Shown here: positions 53,701 to 64,000 of the stretch, piece after piece | How positions within the stretch are numbered: position 1 is the stretch's first letter | Layout of the letters: the number at the start of each line of letters is the position of its first letter | Assembly: GCF_947179165.1 (NCBI RefSeq) | Contig: NC_077245.1 | Location: forward strand, 17,020,740 to 17,084,739 | Direction: 5' to 3' | DNA length: 64,000 nucleotides | From: Solanum dulcamara | Taxonomy: Eukaryota; Streptophyta; Magnoliopsida; Solanales; Solanaceae | The notes under the pieces: model-generated | The model's database searches: none | The model's input: only the letters and a program-made list of their open reading frames with translations | What the model was told of the DNA's origin: nothing | Made by a program: the position numbers and the translations under genes

Positions 53701-54243
53701 CGCCAAAACTCTTACACCAATATGAGGAGGAGAGACTTAGAGTTCGAGGTGGATGATTGGGTGTACTTGAAAGTGTCACCCATGAAGGGTGTCATGAGGT
53801 TTGGAAAGAAGGGGAAGCTTAGTCCCCGATACATTGGTTCTTACAAGATTGCGAGGCAGATTGGGAGTGTCGCCTATGAGTTGGAGTTACCCCCGGTGCT
53901 CATCTCTATTTATCCGATATTTTATATTTCGATATTGAAGAAGTGCTTAGGCGATACCTCATTGGTAGTCCCCATTGATAGTATTGGAATTAAGGATAGC
54001 TTATCCTATGAAGAGGTTCCGGTCCAAATTCTTGATCGCCAAATTCGCAAATTGAGGAACAAAGAGATCGCCTCAATCAAAGTCTTGTGGAGAAATTAGT
54101 TTTTTGAGGAAGCCACGTGGGAAGCGGAGGAAGATATGAAATATAAATATCCCCATCTATTCGTGCCTACCAATGAGAATGTTGAAGGTAATGCTCATTC
54201 CCTTGACTTGAATTCGTTTGTGGATTTTGAGTTTGGATTGTAA
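50791..54243 (+). pseudogene. gypsy pol with C-terminal chromodomain, disrupted
   Basis: Protease: the usual LxDPGA motif reads [10 protein letters not shown], so the catalytic Asp is Asn (near 50820). [45 protein letters not shown] and FIDDILVYS (near 51830) are intact. A frameshift falls near 51915. RNase [24 protein letters not shown] and [12 protein letters not shown]. Integrase: HSSRYSIHPGS, SKCLNYQ (the second zinc Cys is Tyr), MDFITGLP, IISDRGAQF and DGQVERTIQTLEDML. Stops lie at 52644, 53049, near 53109 and at 53340; a frameshift near 53600; another TAG at 54097. The chromodomain-like end is VQILDRQIRKLRNKEI and EEATWEAEEDM. Confidence 0.88.
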
Positions 54244-54343
54244 TTTTTATTTGAGAAATTGATTGGTTGATGACTGAATTTTGATTGTGATTTGTGCCCC
54301 GAGTCCATCCTTGATTTCTCGTCATTCGAGGACAAATGATCCC

Positions 54344-54356
54344 AAAGGGGAGATAA
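54344..54356 (+). promoter_or_regulatory. Polypurine tract of the gypsy element
   Basis: AAAGGGGAGATAA directly before the 3' LTR at 54357. Confidence 0.75.
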
Positions 54357-56786
54357 TGTAACACCCCCCAAAATTTTTCCCTAAGATTTGGACCCTTTTT
54401 GTATTCGTGTAGGGTCGAACTCGATTATTGTAAAGTGTATGCATGAGTTAAGATGAGTTCCTGAGAAATTGAAAAGTGTTAGAGGTGATGTGGGGTCAGA
54501 AAGGACCCCTAGGACCAAGCTAAGTCCAAAAGATTCGTCGCGGCTAAGTTTTAGGATGAGTTAGTATAAGGGGTCGACTTCTAACGACCCTATCTTTTGA
54601 AAAACGACAATCTAGGTGGCCCACGACCTATTAAATTAAAAGTCGTCGAGTCTTTTTTCCAACGCCACCAAGAATGTAATTTTTGGAGTTTGGAGTCAAA
54701 AGATATGACGATCCTAAGACGAACTAGCACGGCAGGAATTTCAGGCCTGGGTTGCAACTGCTGGAAATCTGGGCTTGTCGCTGTAAGGGCGTGACGCGCC
54801 ACTATCGCGCCACAAAACAGCCTCAGTAGTTTGGTTCCTAGCGTGGTGCGCCACTACGAGATGTGCAGGGTTTTCGAGCCTATTTTCCAGAACCCAGAAA
54901 ATATGGGCTTGGTGCTGTAAGGGTGCGACGCGCCACTATCGCGCCACAAAATAGCCTCAGTAGTTTGGTCCCTGGCGCGATGCGCCACTATTGGGTTGCA
55001 GGGTTTTTAAGCCTATTCGACTTGGCGTTGCAGTGGCACGATGCGCCACTATCGCGCCAAGAATGTTTTTGGCCTATTTTTCAGAATTTTGGAGAAAGGG
55101 CAATTTGGGAATTTTTCCAAATTATATATGTATCAACCTTAGAACGTTTTAGACCATTATTTTCAGCTCCTTTCTCTCTCTAAAAGCCCTATAAATCCCT
55201 CTCTTCTTCTTCAATCCTTCTCCATCAAAGATTTCATTCAAGAGCTTCAAGAAATTCAAGTTTCCCATTGAAGACCCAACAATAAGGTTTTCTTCAAGTT
55301 TTCACTAAGGTATGTAAGGCTACCCAAAGCATGGGTTGAGTCCACCCATGTGCCCTATACTTTCTTTGAGGTTAAATGTCCATAAGAATGGAGTTTCTTG
55401 GTAGGTTTATGTTCAAATGAGTCTTGTCACCTATTTAATTGATTCCTATTATGTTGATGTTGTTGAGCTAAGAAATTCCTAAAATATTCTTGTTAGCATG
55501 AGTCGATGGAGATGAGTTGTTAACATACTTTGTTGATTTCCTTAACCATGTGATTATGTTAAATATGTCAATTTCCTTAAATGTGTTATTCCTCTTGAAT
55601 TGTTAATTTAAAAACCTTGAAGTTGTGATGAGTCCTAAGGATGTGATAAATGAGAAGAGGAATGGTTGAATATGTTGGTAGATTATTATAAATGCTTATC
55701 AAATGTACACTTGATTGAGTTGAATTGAGGGTAGAGTTAATGAGTTGGCAAGGTTTTAAATGAGACTAGCCGAGATGACTTGTCTGAGTTGATTGGATGG
55801 AGTTTTATGAGCATGGAGTCATGGGAGGAGTATCGAGCACCGAAGCGGGTAAGAGTATATTCCATACTCGAACACCATAAACTACGCCGCCAACGTAGGT
55901 AGGGATGGAATTGTTAAAGTCGGATGCTTTCCGTTGGGATCAAACCGTTAAAGTCGGATGTTTCCCATTTTATTGTCCTGAAAGGATAGGACTTGACTGA
56001 TCGATGGAATCCATGATTGGTGACTCGTTCACACCCTGGCAAGGTATGAACGGACGTGGCAACAACGTCGACTTATTGTACTATCCTGGCTCATAAGTGA
56101 TAGTTATCGGATAAGAGAAACTCCCATAGAGGTCTTGATAGTACTCTGAGTCGGATTGGGTTGAATTGTATGTGATTGGTCTCGTCTAAATCATATTCAT
56201 GTTTAGGCTTAGGACACTTGATTGAGTTGTTCTTTCTCTTGAGTTAAGATTTCGAGTTGATTTGATTCTTTCTTGATGTTTGTTTCATTCGGCCATTTTA
56301 CATACTCGTACATTCCATGTACTGACACCATTTGGCCTGCATCATTTCATGATGTAGATAAAGGTACTAGAGGTCATCAACCGGCGCACCGTTGAAGATC
56401 TACACACTCCCAGCTACTTGGTGAGCCCTCCTAGCCTCCGGAGGATGCCAAGACTTTCTTTATAGTTTTGTTTTATTTTCCTTTATTTTTGCTTGTTGGT
56501 AGCCATGGGCTTGCCATTGGCACCTCCTATATTATTGATAGAGGCTTCATAGATCGGAGCGTAGAAATGTTGGATTGTTCTTTTGAGTAGTTCTTCTATA
56601 ACTGGTTGTTGAGTTGATGGTTATTTGGCCTTTGGCCCTAAATTATGAATAGTATTTCATTGATTGAGTCTTCCGCTGAGAGAATGTGATTGAATGAATG
56701 TGTGACTGAACCAGATGGTTCGGTTGGAGGCCAGAAATGGCTTTTGAGTGCCGGCCACGCCTAGGGTACCCTTCCGGGGCGTGACA
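54357..56786 (+). repeat. 3' LTR of the gypsy element
   Basis: 2430 bp, TGTAACACCCCCC...GGGGCGTGACA. Its last 700 bp are almost identical to the 5' LTR, but its first 1.5 kb differ at many sites. It carries its own CG modules (54773-55061) and TATA-like ATTATATATG near 55123. Confidence 0.9.
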
Positions 56787-57080
56787 GTTGGTAGCCATGG
56801 ACTTGTCATTGGCACCTCCTGGATTGTTGATAGAGGCTTCATAGACTAGAGTGTGGAAGTGTTGGATTGTTCGTTTTGTCTAGTTTTATTCTCTCTAGTT
56901 ATTGATGGGGTACTTGTTTGGCCTTTGGCCCTAAAATTATGAATAATAGTCTTATGATAGAGTCTTCCGCCGATAGAATGCGAATGAATGAAAGTGTGAC
57001 TGGACCAAGTGGTTTGCTTGAAGGCCAGAAATGGCTTTCGAGTGCTGGCCACGTCTAGGGTACCCTCCCAGGACATGACA
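56787..57080 (+). repeat. Extra partial LTR end
   Basis: 294 bp that repeat the last part of the LTR, from GTTGGTAGCCATGG to GGACATGACA, and directly follow the complete 3' LTR. It is more diverged than the other two LTR ends. The target duplication follows it, so this is the original right border of the insertion. Confidence 0.85.
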
Positions 57081-57854
57081 ACTTTACACTAAATTTACTC
57101 GAACAATCACCTTGCTCGAAATAATGAGTCTTGAAGCTATAATCTATAACATCAATAAACTTGATGTTTTTGAATTCCTCTCTATCAGAAACATCAGCAA
57201 AATGCATATTATATTATAAAATTAATTAATTAAAATAAAGCAGAAAAAATTACAAACATCTATTGTTTGTTTGCAGTAAACAACTAACAGATGTTTAAAC
57301 AACAACAATTTATTTACACTAAATAATTAGTAGGTGTTTAAGCATCTACTAATTGTTTAGACTGATAGTAATTTTTCTTAAAAGTAAATATCAAAATACA
57401 TACTATTTAATTTCACTAATGATAATATAAAAAAAACTCACATTTGATCTTGAAGGAGCAGTATTTTTATCATGTAACAATTTTGATCTTCTTCAAATGA
57501 CACATTACATGTTTTTTCATTCTATTCTTCAATTGCTTCTCACTTTTTTTCCGGATAGTACATCATCACATGCTTCTTCATTTTATTCTTCACTTCCTTC
57601 TTCACTAGTATAAAATCTTCACCTTCTTCTTCAATTTCTTTTTCTTCTTCACTATCATTTTCATCTTCATATTTTTCACTATCATTTCATCTTCACCTTT
57701 TTCTTCAAATTTTTTTCTTCTTCACGATATTTTTCGTTGCCTTCTTTATCATCATTCTCATTTTTCCTCTAGCAGGAGAAAGCCCCTCTTCCATTGTCTT
57801 GGCTTTTTTTCTAGTCCTTCTATTATAAACTGCTTGAAAATTTCTTGTTTTCAT
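57081..57854 (-). pseudogene. N-terminal part of the right-arm DUF1985-type gene
   Basis: The ATG at 57854 opens MKTRNFQAVYNRRTRKKAKT, then an acidic low-complexity part (GAAGAAGAAAAAGAAATTG-like codons). The second exon ends at the gypsy insertion (57081). Its wording DVSDREEFKNIKFIDVIDYS matches the left arm. The plus-strand frame is F/L-rich, the mirror of the Glu-rich stretch. Confidence 0.7.
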
Positions 57855-57962
57855 TTTATCTGCATATATAAACCAACTCAATATTATTATTAATATAATA
57901 AATAAATAAAAATCTAAATTAAAATTGTTGTATAAACAACAACAGATTGTTTAATACAATAA

Positions 57963-58413
57963 GGGTCGTTTGGTGGAGTATATAAAAATAATACTAAATA
58001 GAGTGTATTAGTAATGTTTGCATTAATAATGCTTGTATTAGTTATACTTGCATTAATTATAAATAGAATATTTTTTATGCATTGTTTGGTTTAGTGTATT
58101 AAAAATAGCATGCATTGCATAAATATATTTATTTATAAAAATATTCTCAACAATTATGGTGGAAAAGATGTAAAAGAATTTTGAGAGGTAATTGGGTCTT
58201 TAATCATGTTAATGCATGCATTAAATCCTTTTGCATTACTAATACCTAGAAATCCATTGTATTAATAATACACACCTTAATACACAATAGAGTGTATATC
58301 TAATGCAATCACTAATTATACATAATATGAAAAAGTGTGCCAAATAAGGTACTATTAATACGCCTAATTATTACATACATTAATTTTGCTAATACACTTT
58401 ACCAAACTACTCA
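57963..58413. mobile_element. PIF/Harbinger-like MITE, 451 bp, in the right arm only
   Basis: Ends are GGGTCGTTTGGTGGAGT and TTACCAAACTACTCA. TAA flanks it (57960-57962 and 58414-58416). The left arm has the empty site AATACAATAATAGTTG near 43030, which proves the borders. It is related to the larger element at 35528-37182. Confidence 0.88.
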
Positions 58414-58539
58414 TAATAGTTGTTTACACAATAACAATAGATTATATAATACAAAATGTATGATCTATAGCTGGAGGAAAATAAGAAATAGAGATATGTT
58501 GCACAAAAATGATTCTAGACCTGAGAGACAATTACAAAA

Positions 58540-58657
58540 CTTAAGTGTTTGCACAAAATTTTATGGCCTTTATCTTGGATTGAACCAGTTTATTGGGACA
58601 ATTCCTAGTTCCATTTCTAATGTCTCCAAGCTCACTATCGTTGATTTAAGGCCATAA
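58540..58657 (+). pseudogene. Captured leucine-rich-repeat fragment, right arm
   Basis: GLNQFIGTIPSSISNVSKL and TIVDL match the LRR segment of the left arm in inverted orientation. A deletion of several hundred bases before it removes the first repeats that the left arm still has. Confidence 0.7.
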
Positions 58658-58808
58658 TTTTTTTAGTGGGGATGTGCCGCTGAATCTTGAAAATTTACAG
58701 CAACTTGAAGTAATCAATTTGCGGTGGAATCAACTGACAAATGATCCTTAATTCATTAGACAAGTTACAAACAATAGTGTTGAAGCAACAGACATTTGCA
58801 TAGACGAT

Positions 58809-59369
58809 TCAAACAACAACAGATGTTTACACAATAATTAAGGACCGATTCAAACAACAACAGATTGTTTACTCAATAACAAAATCCATTTAACAGTAAA
58901 AAAAAGGCTTCTTTAATTGAAGAATCATCAATAAAAATGAAATTGCAATGCAATCTACATTAGCAGAATCATAAAATAAAAGCAACCAAAATACATAAAA
59001 TTTTTAAACCTTTTTCTTCTCTATATTTCTGATGGAAAAGAGGGATTTCTAATTTTTTGATTTACTTTATTTTGTTAGGCTTAAAAGTAGAAACAAGAAC
59101 ATGAGTATACAAAATTAGTGAAACAACTTTTTAAAATAAGTAAATTTACTTCAAATTTTAAAAATCTACAAAATTTGATAATAATAAAAAGTGAAATTAT
59201 CTTCAAAGATTAGAGTGAAGAGATAAATGACAAGGAAAAAAAGAGGCAACCTTCTTCTTTGTTCCTTACACTTGTGAAATAGAAGAGGAGAAAGAAGAAG
59301 AAAAGAATGGAGAAAAACAATGAAGAACTAAGCAAGAAATGGGAGAAGAAAAATAGGAAGAATAGTAGA
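58809..59369. other. AT-rich stretch without a gene
   Basis: It contains short direct copies of GATTCAAACAACAACAGAT next to the palindrome end. I recognise nothing else. Confidence 0.5.
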
Positions 59370-59674
59370 AAATTGTGTTATCAACCAAGTAAATTGGCTG
59401 TCTACTTCACAATGGTGGATAGACCATTTACTTTTTAAGTGGGTAAATTGCCACTAATATTTTACTCCACTTGTATATATGGTTATAATATAACCTTACT
59501 CTTCAATGTAATTACACACACAAAAGAAGAAAATTTCTACTACTCTCTCTATATTAATACTTTCTTTATATTCTCTTGCTCTTCTTCCTTTATAAAATTG
59601 TCAAGTTAGTTAGTTTATAATACGTTATCAGCACGAAACTCTAATTTTTTCAGAAAATTAACTTCTATATCAGG
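59370..59674 (+). repeat. copia LTR end and primer site, truncated
   Basis: TC-rich sequence leads to GTTAGTTTATAATA (LTR end near 59622), followed by CGTTATCAGCACGAAACTC. This is the same primer-site string as in the copia element at 2960. It stops where the next LTR starts (59675). Confidence 0.5.
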
Positions 59675-60598
59675 TGTTGACACCCAATTTTTACCCTCAA
59701 CAATGTAATTTTTACAAAAAAATAAAAATAAAAATAAAAATAATAATAAATAATAATAATAATACAATAATAATAAAATATATATATAAAATTAAATAAT
59801 AATAATAATAATAATAAAACGAAATATACATATATGGTATCTCTTAGTAATATTTAAATTTGACTTATAAAAAGAAAATTATTATTTACCATAATTAATT
59901 ATTTCGTAAATTAATAATTAGTTACAATGAGGTTAATCATTTTACTTTTGTTAAAATTAAGAAAATCGTAAATTAATTCGTCTAATTTGATAACCAATTT
60001 CACTAATTAATTTTACGTTTTCATTACTTCTCCTAAATAACAAATAATTAATATTGAATTAACAATTTTTTTATTTTTATTCTTCCATTAATACTACAAC
60101 ACGCAAATAATATATATGTCATCTCCTCGTCAAAAAAATAAAAATAAATAAATCAATAAATAAATAATAATAATAATAAATAAAGAAATTAAAAAATATA
60201 TATATTATTTATTCATCCGAAAATAAAAATAATAAAAAATAAAATAATAATATTCTGCACACCTTTTTGTCCCTCTTTTAAAATAATAATAAATAAATAA
60301 ATAATTAAATAATTTAATCTTCCGTAAAATAAAAAATAAATAAAAAATAATAATAAATAATAATAATAAAAAATAATTTACTACCCACACTTTGTCCCCT
60401 CCCCGTTTCCCTATACTAATAAAAAACTAACGCGTGCCCCGCCCATACCCCTTTGTCTCTAAACTATATATATATATTTATATTCATCCAAAATAAATAA
60501 AATAAACAAATAATTTTGCCTATCCAAATATATCTATATCTATATATATATTTATATTCATCCGAAATAAATAAAATAAACAAATAATTTTGCCTATC

Positions 60599-60602
<4 letters not shown>

Positions 60603-60641
<39 letters not shown>
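60603..60641. repeat. (AT)n microsatellite
   Basis: About 19 AT dinucleotides. Similar short runs lie at 60748-60766 and 61818-61852. Confidence 0.9.
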
Positions 60642-60646
<5 letters not shown>

Positions 60647-61815
60647 TCATCCAATTTTTACCCTCAATAATGTAATTTTTTCAAAAAATATACAAATAAA
60701 AAATAAAAAATAAAAATAAAAATAAATAAATAATAATAAAAACAATATATATATATATATATATATTATTATTTTTAAATAATTTCGGTATATATATATA
60801 TTAAATAATTTTTGAATATAATATATTTTTATCATTTATTCGAATATTGTCTCAAAAAGATTTTTATCTTTTTTTAAATAAATATTTTTTTTTTCAATTA
60901 GTTTGACTTAGTTAACAAACTCATATTTCAAGTTAATTTGTTTAAAATTTAAGCTAAATATTTTACTTGTCAAAAGCAAGAGCTTGTTAATTAATTGACA
61001 TTTACCCATTTTATTTTAATTCTAGCCTTCTTCAAATAAATTGAAATAATTAGATTTTATAAAAAACTTGAAATATTTTTAGTTATTTTAAAATCATCTT
61101 TATTTGTTTTAAGATAATGTATATAGTTTGTATAATTATTACCATTTAAGAATATTCAAAATTGATCTAAAAGGGGGATTTTTATTTTGTAAATTATTCC
61201 ATAAATTAGTAGCTTTTATTTTTGAATTAATCAGTTTATAATTAAGTTAACTATTTTATCTTATTTTTGTTAGAATCAATTTTTGTAGTCATTTCTTATA
61301 ACCATTTTTTAATATATCTAACCACCCCTTAGATTATTATATTACCTATCCATACTACTAAATACATCCTCCCATACCCCTTTTGAGAATATATATATAC
61401 ATACTAATCTCATTTCCTTTTTCAGAAAACTTCCTACACGCGTGGCCCCCTCACCCTATATAATAATAATAATAAAATATATAATATATTAACATGCCAT
61501 CCTTTTTGTCTCCTCCATATATATATATATATATATATTAAAATGCCATCATTCCTTGTCCCCTCCCTTTTCAAAATAACCGTGCCCCTTTTTCCCCATA
61601 CCCTATATATATAATAAAATATATATATTCATCCTAATAAAAAATAAAAGCAAATAAATAATAATAAATAAATATATAAATAAATCCCTGCCCATACCTT
61701 ATTAAAATAAAAAGTATAATAATAAAAAATATATAAATCCCATACCCTTTTTTTTCCAGAAAACATATTTTTAATTAACTAACCACGCGTGCCCCCTCCC
61801 CATACCCTATATTAA

Positions 61816-61855
<40 letters not shown>

Positions 61856-61881
61856 CTTTCAGCTATTTTATATTTCTATTC

Positions 61882-62160
61882 ATCCCGCATTATTTTAATA
61901 TTTTGCTCATTCCGCATTATTTTAATATTTTGCCACATTCCGCATTATTTTAATATTTTGCCACATTCTGCATTATTTTAATATTTTGCCACATTCCGCA
62001 TTATTTTATTATTTTTCCGCCGTTCCGTATTATTTTAATAATCCGCCCATTCCGCATTATTTAAATATTCCACCTATTTCGTATTAATTATTATTTTTCT
62101 GCCGTTCCGCATTATTTTATATTTTCGCCCACTCCACATTATTTTAATCATCCGTTATTA
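61882..62160 (+). repeat. Tandem array of about nine diverged 30-bp units
   Basis: The core is CATTCCGCATTATTTTAATA followed by TTTTGCCA or CGCC variants. The first four copies are nearly identical (29-30 bp period); later ones differ in length. It lies just upstream of the TATA box at 62190. Confidence 0.85.
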
Positions 62161-62599
62161 TTTTTATTTTTTATTTAATTTCTATCTCCCTATAAATAGA
62201 GGGATTAGACAGAACAAGGGGGGCGGACACGAACACAGACAGAATAGGGAAGAATTTTTGAATTTTCTCTCAATTTAAACTCGATTTTACTTGAAAAACA
62301 AGGGTATATTCGTGACCAAAGCATTTCCGTTCACTGCCCAGCAACAGGTAATATTTATTCCGTTCTTCTTTTATTTCTCATTGTTATTATCATAAAAGGT
62401 TATCCTAAATTATTATCTTGCTAATTTCATCATTATTTTCTTGTTTTGCATGAACACCCCTGGAGCAAAAAATGGAGTCTTGATCTGAGACTCGATATAA
62501 TCATCCTACCCTCACATGGAGTCGATATCCTAGATCTTTTAAAAATAGCAAACGAATAAGATCGCCATATTCAGTGTCAATCCGGGCTGTTTATATTTT

Positions 62600-63873
62600 T
62601 AGCATTCATCATTATTGTTATTATTATTCTTATTATCAGTGTCTGTTTATTTGATGTCGTTATTATTGTTATTTTAATTATTATTGCTATTATTAGTAGT
62701 AGTATATTTTATTTTCCGTTATTACTATTATTATTATTATTTTCGCTGTCAATATTATTAATAGAAGTAGTAGTATGTTTATTTTTCCGTTAGTATTACT
62801 ATTATTATTATTATTATTATTATTACTATTTTCGTTATTCATATTAATATTATTATTTTCATTATTAATATTATTAAGAGAAGCAGTAGAATGTTTATTT
62901 TTCTGTTAGTATTACTATTATTATTATTAATATTATTATTATTATTGTTATTATTATTTTCGTTATTATTATTAGTAGTAGTAGTATATATTTTTATTAT
63001 TACCGTTTTTATTATTATTATTATTAGTAGTAGTAGTATCTTATTTACTGTTAGCATTATTATTATTATTATTATTAGTTTATTAATATTTTCGTAATTA
63101 TTATTATCATTATTATTAGTACATTTTGTTTACTGCTATTATTATTAATGTTACCATTATTATTATTATGTTATTATATGTATTATTATTTTCGTTATTA
63201 ATATTATTAGTATTATTATTATTATTATTATTATCATTTTCGTTATTATTATTATTTGCATTATTATTATTATTATCATTTTCGTCATTATTATTAATAG
63301 CTATTTTTTTACTATTATTATTACTTCGTTAATATTACTATCATCATTTCATTACTATTATTATTATTATTATTTTCGTCATTATTATTATTAATAGTAG
63401 CAATGTTTTTTTATTCACTATTATTACTATCATTGTTAGTATTTTTGTTATTATTATTGTTATTACTATTATCATTACTAGTACAGTTATCATTATTAAT
63501 ATCATCATCATTATCATTATTATTATTATCATTATTTATTGTTATTATCATTATTATTATTATCATTATTATATTTATCGATATTTTATTTATGATTATT
63601 ATTATTATTATTATTATTATTATACTATTATTGTTATTATTTTATTATTATTATATGTTATTGTTATTTGTTATTAACGTTATTATTTATTATGCTTATT
63701 GTTATTATTCTTATTATTATTATTGCTATTGTTATTATTATCTATTTATTATTATTCGTATTATTGCTATTATATTTACCGTTATCATATTATTATTATT
63801 ATTATTGCAATTATTATTATTGTTGTTGTTATCACTATTTATCATTATTATTATTATTATTATTATTATTTAC

Positions 63874-63910
<37 letters not shown>

Positions 63911-63985
63911 CATTATTATACTAGTATAGTTTATTTACTATTATTATTACTACTATTATTGTTGTTGTTGTTGTTGTTATGAGTT
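62600..63985. repeat. Long (TTA)n / (TTATTATTA) degenerate microsatellite
   Basis: About 1.4 kb almost entirely of ATT/TTA/TTG triplets, with occasional TTTTCGTTATT and AGTAGTAGTA interruptions. It ends with GTTGTTGTTGTTGTT. Confidence 0.95.
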
Positions 63986-64000
63986 GTAGTTATATTTTAT

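Larger units (their letters stand above)
46857..57080 (+). mobile_element. Tekay/Del-like Ty3/gypsy chromovirus, dead copy
   Basis: 10,224 bp with the exact target duplication ACTTT (46852-46856 and 57081-57085). The 5' LTR is 46857-49287, primer site 49292-49303, gag-pol 49504-54243, purine tract 54344-54356, 3' LTR 54357-56786, and an extra partial LTR end 56787-57080. Order is protease, RT, RNase H, integrase, chromodomain, as in chromoviruses. The copy has about ten stops and two frameshifts. Confidence 0.92.
42336..58808. mobile_element. Large palindromic (foldback or Mutator-like) element, interrupted
   Basis: The left arm (about 42336-44585) is the inverted copy of the right arm (about 46180-46856 continued at 57081-58808). 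Matching points include GTGTTGAAG(T/C)AACA at the outer ends and AATGTCTCCAAGCTCACTAT in the LRR part. The start ATGAAAACAAGAAATTTTC and the DUF1985 exons also match. Without the gypsy and MITE insertions the element is about 6 kb, with arms near 2.2 kb and a loop near 1.6 kb. Capture of DUF1985/ULP1-type genes is known for plant Mutator-like elements, which suggests that class. I see no transposase and could not define the target duplication. Confidence 0.65.
59675..64000 (+). repeat. Start of a very long LTR, possibly Ogre/Tat-type, running off the right edge
   Basis: It begins TGTTGACACCCAATTTTTAC, the opening I associate with Ogre/Tat LTRs of legumes and nightshades. TTTTTACCCTCAATAATGTA recurs near 60655, so the opening is duplicated. 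A TATA box CCTATAAATAGAGGG lies near 62190. The rest is extremely AT-rich with microsatellites. No second end or internal region is in the window, so the lineage is uncertain. Open frames here are composition artefacts. Confidence 0.5.

Noticed and set aside
63403..63982. 173- and 104-residue open frames
   Set aside because: They consist of Leu/Ile/Tyr runs from a TTA microsatellite; composition artefact.

Overview
This is plant nuclear DNA, most likely from a Solanum-type nightshade. It is AT-rich, full of nested transposable elements, and carries one intact intron-rich host gene. The nightshade call rests on the 3' tails shared by TS-type SINEs and RTE LINEs, a Stowaway MITE beginning CTCCCTCCGTCCC, Au-like SINEs and Tekay/Del-like LTRs. 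It is inference from recalled repeat families, not a database match.

Layout. 1-1530 is the 5' end of a minus-strand Ty3-type element (broken gag, primer site, LTR). 2960-7685 is a complete but dead Ty1/copia element with target duplication ACTAT. It lies just upstream of the host gene. 7.7-35.2 kb is that gene, a PQBP1-like protein. I reconstructed 13 coding exons by hand; they join in frame to 554 codons plus stop. The protein has two WW domains, a four-cysteine zinc-ribbon-like motif, a basic stretch and the conserved PQBP1 C-terminus. Its introns hold at least a dozen insertions: SINEs, a hAT-like MITE, L1 and RTE LINE pieces, a Stowaway, a 120-bp Mutator-type hairpin and two non-autonomous copia elements.

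35.5-37.2 kb is a PIF/Harbinger-type element with TTA duplications. 37.5-42.3 kb is nested LTR sequence, including a solo LTR with duplication AGCTA. 42.3-58.8 kb is the most unusual structure: an interrupted palindrome with arms of about 2.2 kb around a 1.6-kb loop. Both arms carry a leucine-rich-repeat gene fragment and a DUF1985-type gene fragment; the loop holds what may be the rest of the DUF1985 gene. A 10.2-kb Tekay/Del-like chromovirus (duplication ACTTT) sits in the right arm's DUF1985 exon, and a 451-bp PIF-type MITE sits in the right arm only. 59.4-59.67 kb is a copia LTR and primer-site remnant. From 59675 to the right edge is the start of a very long LTR, possibly Ogre/Tat-type, with microsatellites, a 30-bp array and about 1.4 kb of TTA repeats.

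The only gene I consider functional is the PQBP1-like one, probably a nuclear splicing or transcription adaptor. All transposon proteins here are broken by stops, frameshifts or deletions.
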